From an uncultured Collinsella sp. (lineage in GTDB: Bacteria; Actinomycetota; Coriobacteriia; Coriobacteriales; Coriobacteriaceae), in contig CAUBIC010000005.1 of assembly GCA_958435945.1 (NCBI GenBank), forward strand, positions 1-64,000: DNA of 64,000 bases, written 5' to 3'. The translations under genes and the position numbers were made by a program. Positions 26,458 to 34,594 of the stretch are shown piece after piece. Below the pieces are notes generated by a model, which searched no databases, had not been told where the DNA came from, and saw nothing but the letters and a program-made list of their open reading frames with translations. How positions within the stretch are numbered: position 1 is the first letter of the stretch; each line of letters starts with the position of its first letter.

Positions 26458-27351
26458 CTAGAGCAAGGTGACGCTAAAGCTGCGGACGTCCGTCTCGCCC
26501 GGCGCCAGCGTAATGGTGTTGACTTTGTGCTCAAAGACGTCGTCCTCGGTGTCCATGGTGGTGTGACCGGTCCAGGGCTCGAGCGCCACAAACGGAGCGT
26601 CGTTGGCGGCAGACCACACGCCGATGTATTTAAAGCCCTCAAAGTCGATCTTGACGCCGTGGCCCGACTTGCGGCCGCGCAGCGTGAGCGTGGAGCCCGG
26701 GGTATCGGTGAACATGATGGCGTCGTTATCGAAGCTGCGGTGCGTGATGGGCAGCACGTCCGAGTTGTCGGGAGCCTTGTAGCTACCCTCGAACGTCATA
26801 AGGCCATCGGGCGTTATGGCGGGGGCCTCGTTAGTCCAAGCCTCGGTAAATGCCAGCTCGTAGTCCTCGAACGCCTCGTCCTCGGCACCGGGGGCGGGCA
26901 CGTTGAATGCGGGGTGGCCGCCCACCGAGAACGGCAGGTCCACGTCGCCGGTGTTGGTGACGGCAAAGGTCTGCGTGAGGGTGGCGTCGCCGGTCAGGGC
27001 ATAGGTCATGTTGAGCTTAAAGTGGAACGGGAACGCCTTGAGAGACTCGGGCGTGTCGGTGAGCTCGTAGGTAACGGACGAACCGTCCTCCGACACCCCG
27101 ACGATCTTGTGCTCGACAATGCGCGCGATGCCGTGGCGCGCCATCTCGCAGGTGCCGGCGGCAGACGTCGCCGTGTTGTTGCGCAGCGATCCCACGATGG
27201 GGAACAGGATAGGCGCGTGCTTGCCCCAAAAGGCCGGGTCGCCCTGCCACAGATACTCGTTGCCGTTGAGGGCAAGGCTCGTGAGCTGGGCGCCCATGGA
27301 ATCGATGGCTGCGGTGAGGTCGCCGCGCTTGATGGTAGTGACGGTGGACAT
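26458..27351 (-). CDS. Aldose 1-epimerase family protein
   Basis: Galactose-mutarotase-fold protein, 297 residues, of the LacX/YeaD-like branch. Visible markers are AQLTSLALNGNEYLWQGDPAFWGKHAP near the N-terminus and SVGGHPAFNVP with the catalytic histidine near residue 160. WTGHTTMDTEDDVFEHK near the C-terminus is typical of this branch. Likely role is anomer interconversion of a sugar or sugar phosphate; the substrate is unknown. GGAGGAAG lies 5-10 bases upstream of the ATG at 27351. Confidence 0.88.
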   Translation of the reverse strand: MSTVTTIKRGDLTAAIDSMGAQLTSLALNGNEYLWQGDPAFWGKHAPILFPIVGSLRNNTATSAAGTCEMARHGIARIVEHKIVGVSEDGSSVTYELTDTPESLKAFPFHFKLNMTYALTGDATLTQTFAVTNTGDVDLPFSVGGHPAFNVPAPGAEDEAFEDYELAFTEAWTNEAPAITPDGLMTFEGSYKAPDNSDVLPITHRSFDNDAIMFTDTPGSTLTLRGRKSGHGVKIDFEGFKYIGVWSAANDAPFVALEPWTGHTTMDTEDDVFEHKVNTITLAPGETDVRSFSVTLL

Positions 27352-27430
27352 ACTACTTCCTCCAAAAGTAAACAACAGTGTCGAGGGTTATTGTCCCACT
27401 CTTGGCGGCGGGGCTGAGCGGCAGGCACAG

Positions 27431-28297
27431 TTATTGAGCAATAGCGTAAAGGTCAAACCCGCCCTGCGGCGTGCTATCGACCGTGTCGGGAGCCTGTGAA
27501 TTAAAACTCACCGGAACCATGCGCTTTGAGGCGCGGTAACGCGTGCCGTCGGTGGCGACGGGCGGCTCATCGACCGTGAGCTCGTAGTCGCCGGGCTTGA
27601 GCTCGATGCCGTCGCCTTCGGAATTGACGTATTGATACTCGTCGATTGCTTGTCCCTTGAGCGTGCGGCCCACGATATGGACGAGCATTTGGCTGTCGCC
27701 GCGCGCGGTATCCCACGTCGCGCCTTCCTTAACCTCGACTGACACATGCACCGAGCGCGTGCGGCTGAGCGATTGCTCGACGGACATCTCGACCTTGGCG
27801 GCGTCTTGGCGCTGCTGCTCAACATGGCCCCAGATGCTGCCGATTGCCGAGCAGGCGATAACGCCGGCCATGAAGGCAATGAGGATGGGGCCGAGCGGAG
27901 AACGGCGGCCCGCGTCTTCCTCACGAGCCAGGTCGGGGCGATGCGTGGGTGCAGGCGCCTGGGCGCCTTGCGCGGGCACGTCGAGAATGCTGAAAGATGC
28001 CGTACTGCCGGGGTCGATGGTGTGGCGCGGTTGCGGGGTCTTTGCCGGCGAGATGGACATGTCGGCTGGCTCACCCAGCGTGGCCGTGGCATCGGCCTTT
28101 GCCTCGTCGGCCTCGGCCTGAGCCCAGGCCTGTTCAAAGGTTAGGGGCTCGGCGGAGTCGGAAGCGGCGTCCGTCTCGACGGCATCGTTGCCGGTCTCGT
28201 CCTCGTCGCTCGACACGTCACGCGGCGACGGCTCGTCCCACTCCTCGTCCGGAGCCTCGCCCTCGCTATACCACCATTCAAAGTTATCGATATCCAT
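27431..28297 (-). CDS. Bitopic membrane protein with acidic N-terminus, unknown function
   Basis: I do not recognise a family. The 288-residue protein has an acidic, low-complexity N-terminal half (residues 1-130: EWDEPSPRDVSSDEDETG, many Glu/Asp/Ala), one membrane helix (about 135-155, LGPILIAFMAGVIACSAIGSIWG) and a C-terminal domain of about 130 residues. That domain has beta-type patterns (VHVSVEVKEGATW, ELKPGDYELTVDEPPVATDGTRY) and would lie outside. It may be expressed alone or with the epimerase-like gene 79 bases downstream. It could be an extracytoplasmic carbohydrate or peptide-binding sensor, but nothing shows this. Confidence 0.7.
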   Translation of the reverse strand: MDIDNFEWWYSEGEAPDEEWDEPSPRDVSSDEDETGNDAVETDAASDSAEPLTFEQAWAQAEADEAKADATATLGEPADMSISPAKTPQPRHTIDPGSTASFSILDVPAQGAQAPAPTHRPDLAREEDAGRRSPLGPILIAFMAGVIACSAIGSIWGHVEQQRQDAAKVEMSVEQSLSRTRSVHVSVEVKEGATWDTARGDSQMLVHIVGRTLKGQAIDEYQYVNSEGDGIELKPGDYELTVDEPPVATDGTRYRASKRMVPVSFNSQAPDTVDSTPQGGFDLYAIAQ

Positions 28298-28385
28298 ACG
28301 GGGCGCCCCTTAGGCCTCGCAAATAAACACTTGCTAGCCTTATACCCCCAGATAGCGCCGGAGCTCGCCGGCACAGACAGGAAAA

Positions 28386-28444
28386 CCGTCACAACATTCG
28401 GCGCTTTTCCTCGTTTTCGAGATTTTCGCCGAATGTTGTGACGG
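28386..28444. repeat. 18-bp perfect inverted repeat (foldback)
   Basis: CCGTCACAACATTCGGCG (28386-28403) and its exact reverse complement (28427-28444) enclose a 23-base loop with a small CTCG-TTTT-CGAG hairpin. It lies between the divergent bitopic-protein gene and the MFS gene. The organisation (perfect outer arms, T-rich core) resembles the foldback family at 34775. Confidence 0.7.
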
Positions 28445-28467
28445 CTTGGGCGACTGGCTGGCAGAGC

Positions 28468-28500
28468 AATGTGACAAAGGAGCTGCCCCTTTGTCACATT
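28468..28500. repeat. 33-bp GTGACAAAGG hairpin repeat
   Basis: AATGTGACAAAGG and CCTTTGTCACATT form a perfect 13-bp stem with a 7-base loop. Other members are at 33407, 44227 and 57439. It lies 58 bases upstream of the MFS start. Confidence 0.75.
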
Positions 28501-28557
28501 CTGCTAGAGTTGCAGGGATTGAATCCCGCCTATTCATGCGACATTGGAGTGACAACC

Positions 28558-29811
28558 TTGACTGCCGCAACCACGCCTAAAAGTAAGCCAACCGCCGCCG
28601 CGCTCTCCCCCGCGCGCACCAAGCTCTGCCTGGCGCTGCTCGTGCTGTTGGGATTCTCGCTCGGCTGCTCCGAGTTCGTGGTCATCGGTATCGAGAGCGA
28701 CTTGGCAACGGAACTCGGCGTATCACTTGCCACTGCGGGCCAGCTCATCAGCGTGTTCGCGCTCGTCTACGCTATCGCTACGCCGGTGCTTGCGCTTGGC
28801 ACGGGGCGGTTCCGCCGCTACCAGCTGCTCGTGTGCTACAGCATCGTCTTTGTGCTCGGCAATTTGGTTATGGCGCTAGCACCTAACTTCCAGGTGTTGT
28901 TTATCTCGCGCATTGTCCTGGGCTCCGTCTCGGGCGCACTGCTCGCCGTGGGTGTGACGTACATCCCCGAGCTGCTGTCCCCGCAGCAAACCTCACTCGC
29001 CATCTCGGTCGTGTACGGTGCGTTTTCCGTGGCAATGGTCTTTGTCACTTCGATCGGCAAGTTTGTGGCCGACACGCTCGATTGGCACGTGGCCATGTAC
29101 GGCACGCTGACCTTTGCCGTTCTGATCTGCGGAGCGCTCGTGGCGTTTATGCCGCGCGCTGGGCAAACCGACGAGCCTGCCACCTTCCGCGAGCAGGCGG
29201 GGCTGCTACGCGAGCCGAGCATCATCACCGGCATGCTCATCTTCTTGTTTGGCGTGGGCTCGGTCTATGTGTTCTACGGCTACGTGACGCCTTATCTCGA
29301 GCAGGTGCTGGGCATGGGCACGGTCGAAGCCAGTACCACGCTTATGGCCTACGGCGTGTTCTGCCTGATCTCGAACATCCTGGGCGGATGGATTGATGCG
29401 CGCTTTGGCATGAAGGCGCTGCTTGTGACGTTTGTGCTGCAGGCTGCGGCGTTGCTCGGGCTGTTTGCTGTGGGCGGCACCATGCCGCTCGCGCTGGTCT
29501 TTGTCTTTAGCCTGGCGATGCTCATGTACCTGTTCTCGGTATCGTGCATCACTCACTTTATGGACGTGGCTCGCAGCCGCCATCCCAAATCGATGGTGCT
29601 CGCAAGTTCGGTTGAGCCCATGGCATTTAACGTCGGCATCTCGTTTGGCACCGCAGTGGGCGGTGCCGTGGTAAGCGGCGTTGGCATTGCGTACGTGGGC
29701 GCAGTGGGTGCCGCGTTCTCGCTTGTGGCCTGGGCGCTCACGCTGGTGACGATTAAGCTCGCCCGCTGGGAGCGCCGTCGTCAATCAGCACGGCCCTCAA
29801 TACGGGCATAG
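28558..29811 (+). CDS. MFS transporter (arabinose-efflux / drug-exporter type)
   Basis: Twelve-helix major facilitator of the DHA1/AraJ-like group, 417 residues. SEFVVIGIESDLATELGVSLATAGQLISVFALVYAIATPVLA is the typical first repeat of this branch, and the GRFRRYQLL loop holds the MFS A-motif position. The central cytoplasmic loop (MPRAGQTDEPATFREQAGLLREP) separates two six-helix halves. I chose a TTG start at 28558 because TTGGAGTG lies 6-7 bases ahead and no ATG fits; the frame is open further upstream. Substrate unknown. It stands alone, with two foldback repeats upstream. Confidence 0.88.
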   Translation: MTAATTPKSKPTAAALSPARTKLCLALLVLLGFSLGCSEFVVIGIESDLATELGVSLATAGQLISVFALVYAIATPVLALGTGRFRRYQLLVCYSIVFVLGNLVMALAPNFQVLFISRIVLGSVSGALLAVGVTYIPELLSPQQTSLAISVVYGAFSVAMVFVTSIGKFVADTLDWHVAMYGTLTFAVLICGALVAFMPRAGQTDEPATFREQAGLLREPSIITGMLIFLFGVGSVYVFYGYVTPYLEQVLGMGTVEASTTLMAYGVFCLISNILGGWIDARFGMKALLVTFVLQAAALLGLFAVGGTMPLALVFVFSLAMLMYLFSVSCITHFMDVARSRHPKSMVLASSVEPMAFNVGISFGTAVGGAVVSGVGIAYVGAVGAAFSLVAWALTLVTIKLARWERRRQSARPSIRA

Positions 29812-29897
29812 GGGCAAACATAGCCCAAGGTGGCGAGTAACCGGTGAAAACCGCCCAATATGAGTATGTTTATCCGCCTGGAAGCTTCAGCAGTGCA

Positions 29898-29996
29898 ATT
29901 TCGTGTATTTGAGATACACGCTTTTCTATTATTTCGTGTATTTCAAGTACATGAAATCGTACTAAACTATGTATCTGAAGTACACGAAATTGGAAA
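29898..29996. promoter_or_regulatory. Three palindromic sites phased at 33 bp upstream of an AAA ATPase
   Basis: Three related sites begin at 29902, 29935 and 29968, exactly 33 bases apart. The consensus is an imperfect dyad, ATTTCGTGTA-N7-TACACGAAAT. Site 1 is best inside (CGTGTAT ... ATACACG), site 2 has both outer arms, and site 3 is weaker on its left side. The array ends 9 bases before the ATG at 30006 and so overlaps the probable promoter and RBS. Three sites on one face of the helix fit cooperative repressor binding; the binding protein is unknown. Confidence 0.75.
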
Positions 29997-30005
29997 GGCG
30001 GCCCC

Positions 30006-31376
30006 ATGCGCAGATCAATCGAGTCCGTTATCGAATCATGGGCGACAAAGGACGCCTCACGCCCCCTCCTCATCCGTGGTGCGCGACGCGTAGGCAAAAC
30101 GTACGCTGCCGAGGAAATCGGCAGGCGAATCGCCGGCGATGCGTTTGTCAAACTCGACTTTCAGACCGATCTTGAGCTGATCGCTCCGCTGTTCGATTGT
30201 CCCACCGACGACGTTGACACCATCGTGGCGCGGATTTCAGACTATAAACGCGCCCCCATTCGCAAAGAAACCACCTTCATCCTGTTTGACGAGGTGCAGC
30301 TCTGCGAACGGGCGCTCAACTCGCTTCGCTTTTTTTCGGGTTCGGGCTGGCGCATATGCGCGACCGGCAGTCAGCTCGGCGTCGCCACGCGCAAACGTAA
30401 GCTGCCTTTTCCCAGCGGCGTTCGTCAAGAGACCATGCATCCTATGTCGTTCGAGGAGTTTCTCTGGGCGCTCGATGAGGAGCAGATGGCCGATGCCATT
30501 CGTACCCACGCCGGCACGCTCGAGACCTACGCCGCGCACCAAGCCGCGCTCAGCCTGTTTCATCGATACCAGATCGTGGGCGGCATGCCCGCCGCCGTCA
30601 ACGCATATCGCAAGACGTTATCCATCGAGGATGCGCGCGTCGAGCAGCGCGAAATCAACGAGACCTATACCGCCGATATGACCGACCCCGAAAACGGGAT
30701 CAGCGGCGTGGCGGCACGCAAGGTCTGGCGCTCCATTCCGTCCCAGCTGCTGAGATCGTCCACAAAAAAATTCAAGTACTCCGAGGTCGAACGCGGAGGC
30801 CGTCGCGCCAAGCTTATCGAGCCGCTCGACTGGCTCGAAGGCGCCGGTATCATATCGGTCAACAACCTGACCGAAGGCATCGAGCCTCCCCTCGTTCCCT
30901 TCGACGACGAAGATGGAAGTTTCTTTAAGGTCTATCTTCTCGATACCGGCCTCATGTTCTACAAACTCGGCATCAACCCGAGGCTCTGGCTCGACCTCAA
31001 AGAAGATTCCGCCATAGCGCTATCTTCCGACTTCCGAGGCGCCCTGGCGGAAAACTCGGTCATGCAAGCATTTTCGGGTAACAGCTTGCAGACGTATTAC
31101 TGGGTGCCGCCGTCGTCTTGGAAGACGACCGGCGAGCTCGATTTTCTACTTCAGACCGACCGTATGGAAATCGTGCCCGTCGAGGTAAAGTCCGCACGCA
31201 ACGTGCGCGCGAGAACCCTCGGGTCGTTCATGGACAAAGCCCGATCGCCATATGCCTACATTTTGTCCGAGAACAATTTTTTCCGCAGCGAAACCGATGA
31301 CGGGCGCGAGCTACGCCACCTCCCCTTGTACGCAGCGGGCTTTATTGAAGCAAACTGCCTCAAGAGCAGTCTGTAA
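30006..31376 (+). CDS. AAA-type ATPase with C-terminal DUF4143 (first copy)
   Basis: The 456-residue protein combines an N-terminal P-loop ATPase (Walker A RGARRVGKT, residues about 24-32; Walker B ILFDEVQ near 92; sensor-type ATGSQLG near 118) with a C-terminal DUF4143 nuclease-like domain (GELDFLLQTDRMEIVPVEVKSARN). The last part has the D...E...VEVK pattern of restriction-endonuclease folds. The family is widespread and its role is poorly known. GGAAAGG lies about 9 bases upstream of the ATG. A second family member is encoded 1.9 kb away on the other strand, and both have 33-bp-phased repeat arrays in front. Confidence 0.92.
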   Translation: MRRSIESVIESWATKDASRPLLIRGARRVGKTYAAEEIGRRIAGDAFVKLDFQTDLELIAPLFDCPTDDVDTIVARISDYKRAPIRKETTFILFDEVQLCERALNSLRFFSGSGWRICATGSQLGVATRKRKLPFPSGVRQETMHPMSFEEFLWALDEEQMADAIRTHAGTLETYAAHQAALSLFHRYQIVGGMPAAVNAYRKTLSIEDARVEQREINETYTADMTDPENGISGVAARKVWRSIPSQLLRSSTKKFKYSEVERGGRRAKLIEPLDWLEGAGIISVNNLTEGIEPPLVPFDDEDGSFFKVYLLDTGLMFYKLGINPRLWLDLKEDSAIALSSDFRGALAENSVMQAFSGNSLQTYYWVPPSSWKTTGELDFLLQTDRMEIVPVEVKSARNVRARTLGSFMDKARSPYAYILSENNFFRSETDDGRELRHLPLYAAGFIEANCLKSSL

Positions 31377-31409
31377 GCCCTGCACGACCGCCTAGAAAGG
31401 AAACCGCTC

Positions 31410-31856
31410 ATGCAACGCATACTGTTTATCTGCCATGGCAACATCTGCCGCTCGACGATGGCTGAGTCGGTGTTTACCGAGCTGGTGCGGCGCGCCGGGC
31501 GCGCGGGCGAGTTTGTCATTGACTCCGCTGCGACCTCGACCGAGGAGATCGGCAACCCGCCACACCACGGTACCGTTGCCAAGCTGCGGGAGGTCGGGAT
31601 TCCCGTCGTCGCACATCGTGCACGTCAGGTGCGTCGCGCGGAGTATGGCGACTGGGACCACATTGTCTATATGGACGACGAGAACGCGCGTGGCCTGCGT
31701 CGCATCTTTGGCGACGACCCCGACGGCAAGATTACGCGCATGCTCGATTGGACCGAGCGCCCCGGCGACGTGGCCGACCCCTGGTACACCGGCAATTTCG
31801 ATGCCACCTACCGCGACGTACTCGACGGCTGCACCGCTATGCTCGAGCAGCTGTAG
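31410..31856 (+). CDS. Low-molecular-weight protein-tyrosine phosphatase
   Basis: Cytoplasmic phosphatase of the LMW-PTP/arsenate-reductase fold, 148 residues. The active-site P-loop CHGNICRS is at residues 9-16 and the general-acid loop DPWYTGNFDATY near residue 122; both are intact. It begins 33 bases after the first ATPase gene, with GAAAGGAAA upstream, so the two may be co-transcribed. No tyrosine kinase is near. Confidence 0.94.
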   Translation: MQRILFICHGNICRSTMAESVFTELVRRAGRAGEFVIDSAATSTEEIGNPPHHGTVAKLREVGIPVVAHRARQVRRAEYGDWDHIVYMDDENARGLRRIFGDDPDGKITRMLDWTERPGDVADPWYTGNFDATYRDVLDGCTAMLEQL

Positions 31857-31902
31857 GCAATCGAGGTCGCGGGCCACGCCTTTGTCACATCCGGGACTAG
31901 CC

Positions 31903-33264
31903 CTAGACCGGCTTGACCTCCAGCTTTATCCCCTCGGCGCAGGAGTCGCCCAAAACATCCGAAAGGGCCCAGGTCGCATATAGCGGCAAATAGAGAACCG
32001 CTCCGTTGCGCTCAACGTTGCCTCTCGAGAAAACAATCCCGAGCCTTACGCCATATTCAGCCGTATCAAGCACATGACCGAGCGCAGCGTGCGCGTGGTA
32101 ATAGGAGCCCGATTTAACCTCGATCGGAACAGCCGTCCCATCCGGTCCATCGACCACAAAGTCCACTTCACCGCGCTTTTTTGTCTGATAGTAGTAAAGC
32201 TGGCGATTTTGGGCAGCCAGCTGCTGGGCCACCACGTTTTCGTAAATGCCGCCCAGATTGGGCTCCTTGCTATCAAGATACGCCGCTTGGGCGACTCCGA
32301 CGGGGTAGCGCGCCATCAACATGCCCGTATCCGATTGATATAGCTTGAACTGCGATGGCCGTGCCGTCTTGAGCAAGGGCGATTTTGGCTCGGTTACGAT
32401 ATCGGCTTTGAGAGCAACGCCGGCATCGACAAGCCATACAAAATCTCGCTGATACTTCTCGTAGTGAGCCTTGGGGTCAATGGAATTGAGCACGAAGCGC
32501 TTGTTTTCGCCCTCGAGCATAATAGGGAGCTGATCGTAAATGCTCTGCACCTGAAGGGCTCGCCCGCTTGCATACTTGGAGATATCCCGCCGGTACTGTT
32601 CGTTGAGCTCTGACTGTAGCTGACGAACAGAGGCAAGGTCGCCCTGCGTGTCAAGGAAACGCTGCACGACCTCCGGCATTCCGCCGACAACGGTATAGGT
32701 CCTGAAGTTTGCCATCATCGCGTCATGAATGTAATCAGGAACGGGCCTCTCGCTGATACACGCGTCACGTATCGTTTGGCGAGCCCCCTCGCTCACCCCG
32801 GTTGCCCAGCAAAACTCCTCAAAATCGAGCGGGAACATCCTAAGCTCGTGGACATACCCCACGGGATAGGACCTGACGCCCTTGAACTGAGTCCCGAGCA
32901 TTGACCCCGAAAACGCCCAGCGGCACCTCCCGTCCTCAACAAGGAACTTTGCCATCGTCATGATGTCGGGGGCCTCTTGGACCTCATCGATAAACACGAG
33001 CGTTTTGCCTGGCGCAATCGACTTTCCCGAAAGAAGCGTCACCCTGCTGATGAAATCATCGGCATTCCGCGCCTCGAGAAGAGCATCTTTTGCCTGGCGG
33101 TTTTCCATGAGGTTAAGCTCGATGTAGGTTGCATGGTTGGCTTTGCCAAATGCGCGAATCGAATAGCTTTTGCCAATCTGGCGAGAACCCGTAATGAACA
33201 AGGCCTTTTGCTCGGAAGACTTCAGCCAACGCTCCAGCTCTGCCGCTATTTTCCTGCGCAGCAT
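31903..33264 (-). CDS. AAA-type ATPase with C-terminal DUF4143 (second copy)
   Basis: Second member of the same ATPase/DUF4143 family, 453 residues, clearly diverged from the first. Walker A is TGSRQIGKS, Walker B is VFIDEVQEAPD, and the central ATPase region has AFSGSMLG. The C-terminal part reads KKRGEVDFVVDGPDGTAVPIEVKSG, the same E...D...VEVKS pattern. The ATG at 33264 has GGGGAGAG upstream; an ATG eight codons earlier lacks a ribosome site and would lie inside the repeat array. It converges on the phosphatase gene. Its upstream region carries three direct repeats at 33-bp spacing. Confidence 0.92.
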   Translation of the reverse strand: MLRRKIAAELERWLKSSEQKALFITGSRQIGKSYSIRAFGKANHATYIELNLMENRQAKDALLEARNADDFISRVTLLSGKSIAPGKTLVFIDEVQEAPDIMTMAKFLVEDGRCRWAFSGSMLGTQFKGVRSYPVGYVHELRMFPLDFEEFCWATGVSEGARQTIRDACISERPVPDYIHDAMMANFRTYTVVGGMPEVVQRFLDTQGDLASVRQLQSELNEQYRRDISKYASGRALQVQSIYDQLPIMLEGENKRFVLNSIDPKAHYEKYQRDFVWLVDAGVALKADIVTEPKSPLLKTARPSQFKLYQSDTGMLMARYPVGVAQAAYLDSKEPNLGGIYENVVAQQLAAQNRQLYYYQTKKRGEVDFVVDGPDGTAVPIEVKSGSYYHAHAALGHVLDTAEYGVRLGIVFSRGNVERNGAVLYLPLYATWALSDVLGDSCAEGIKLEVKPV

Positions 33265-33287
33265 AGGCTCTCCCCTCGGTGTCATCA

Positions 33288-33371
33288 AATGAAATGCAAA
33301 GTTTTATACGCTTGATTATCGATGAAACGCAGAATTTTTAGAACCTAAAATCTGATGAAATGCAGAGATTT
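33288..33371. promoter_or_regulatory. Three direct repeats phased at 33 bp upstream of the second ATPase
   Basis: Plus-strand repeats with consensus GATGAAATGCAGAGATTT begin at 33288, 33321 and 33354, exactly 33 bases apart. On the coding strand they read AAATCTCTGCATTTCATC. The nearest copy is about 24 bases upstream of the ATG at 33264. The sequence is unrelated to the array in front of the first ATPase, but copy number, period and position are the same. Confidence 0.75.
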
Positions 33372-33406
33372 GAGATTATAAGCAAAAAGAAGGGACACCA
33401 CCCGCG

Positions 33407-33439
33407 AATGTGACAAAAGAACTGTCCCTTTGTCACATT
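33407..33439. repeat. 33-bp GTGACAAAGG hairpin repeat
   Basis: AATGTGACAAAAG...CTGTCCCTTTGTCACATT forms a stem like those at 28468 and 57439. It lies between the second ATPase promoter region and the TIGR04076 stop codon. Confidence 0.75.
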
Positions 33440-33447
33440 GCGCTCAG

Positions 33448-33777
33448 CTACTCGTCGACGACATCGGCAAGCCAAACGTTCAGCGTATCGACCTCGGGGC
33501 AGCAGAACTTTGCCGTACCGGGCTCGTTGCCAGGCACGGTTCCGCCGTAGCGCAGGATATCGATATAGGGAAAGCCCACATGGCAGGCCATGGCGCACAT
33601 CTTGCCGCGGTCGCGGTCGAAGTCGAAGACGTCACCCGGCTTGTGCCCGTGGTGGCAGCGGCATGTGCCCAGCTGGTCCACGCAGCTAATGCGAATACGT
33701 GGGCGCCTGCCGCGCGGGGCACCGAGCGGCTTGTTCTCGCCCGCCGCCTCGGTGCTGCTCTCGTCGGCGTTACTCAT
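33448..33777 (-). CDS. TIGR04076-family protein
   Basis: Small 109-residue protein with the cysteine/histidine pattern of TIGR04076 proteins: CVDQLGTCRCHHGHKPGDVFDFD, then KMCAMACHVGFPYIDILRYGG and a C-terminal CCPEVDTLNVWL. The cysteines suggest a metal or redox role, which is not established. The N-terminal 25 residues are low complexity. The ATG at 33777 overlaps the stop of the upstream kinase gene by eight bases (ATGAGTAA), so the two are translationally coupled. Confidence 0.75.
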   Translation of the reverse strand: MSNADESSTEAAGENKPLGAPRGRRPRIRISCVDQLGTCRCHHGHKPGDVFDFDRDRGKMCAMACHVGFPYIDILRYGGTVPGNEPGTAKFCCPEVDTLNVWLADVVDE

Positions 33778-34594
33778 GGTCAACCACATCCAGGCAGGCC
33801 TCGATGGGAAGGCCGGCCGACTTGTCCTCTTGGTCGGCATTGCGCTCGATAAGCTCGGCCACCACACGCATAGCGTCGGTCGTCGCACGTTGCAGGCTCC
33901 AGCCGGCCATAACGCGACCCACAAGCACCGACGAGAACGTATCGCCCGTGCCCGGGAAATACACCGGAATCAGCTCAAAGGGAATCGTAAAGTACTCTCC
34001 CGCCACATGGTCGTAGCCGATAACGGCACTCGCCCCGTCGACCTTTGCGCTCGTGATGACCACCGACTTGGCGCCCAGCGCGAGCATGGCATCCACGAGC
34101 GTACGAGCCTCGTCGGCCGTAATCTGCTCGGCCATAGGCGTATCGGTGAGCAGACACGCCTCGGTATAGTTGGGCACCGCGTAGTCGGCGCACTCGACCA
34201 GGCTGCGCATAAGGCCGATGGTCGACTCGGGCACGCCAGCGTAGAGCCTGCCGTTGTCGGCCATGATGGGGTCGACGAACACTTTGGTGCCCTTTTGCGC
34301 GCGGCGGTGGCAAAAGTCCGAGATGATGCGCGCCTCTTCTTCGGTCACGATAAAGCCGGTCGAGATGGCGTCGAATTCAAAGCCGAGTTCCTCCCAGATG
34401 GCGAGGCTCTGGCGGACATACTCCGTGGTGTCGTGGATGTAGAACTTGGGGTAGTTGAGCGTATCGGACACAAGTGCCGTCGGCAGGTTGTGGATGCGAT
34501 AGCCCATGTGCGACAGCACCGGCAGCATGGCAGAAAGCGCGACCTTGCCGTAGCCGCACATATCGTTAATCAGCAGCAGCTGAGTGTTCTTCAT
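33770..34594 (-). CDS. Pyridoxamine/pyridoxal kinase-like protein
   Basis: Ribokinase-superfamily kinase of the PdxK/PdxY group, 274 residues, expected to phosphorylate B6 vitamers. Visible signs are NDMCGYGKVALSAMLPVLSHMGY at the N-terminus, VDPIMADNGRLY in the middle, PNYTEACLLT, and the anion-hole motif GTGDTFSS with the catalytic Asp near residue 223. The ATG at 34594 has AAGGGGG upstream. It is coupled to the TIGR04076 gene by an 8-base overlap. Confidence 0.88.
   Translation of the reverse strand: MKNTQLLLINDMCGYGKVALSAMLPVLSHMGYRIHNLPTALVSDTLNYPKFYIHDTTEYVRQSLAIWEELGFEFDAISTGFIVTEEEARIISDFCHRRAQKGTKVFVDPIMADNGRLYAGVPESTIGLMRSLVECADYAVPNYTEACLLTDTPMAEQITADEARTLVDAMLALGAKSVVITSAKVDGASAVIGYDHVAGEYFTIPFELIPVYFPGTGDTFSSVLVGRVMAGWSLQRATTDAMRVVAELIERNADQEDKSAGLPIEACLDVVDHE

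Noticed and set aside
29860..30151. Small open frames on both strands over the 33-bp-phased sites
   Set aside because: They are caused by the repeat sequence; there is no ribosome site and the ATPase start lies inside them.
33338..33598. Small minus-strand open frame over the hairpin and TIGR04076 end
   Set aside because: It overlaps a supported gene in another frame and starts inside the repeat array region.
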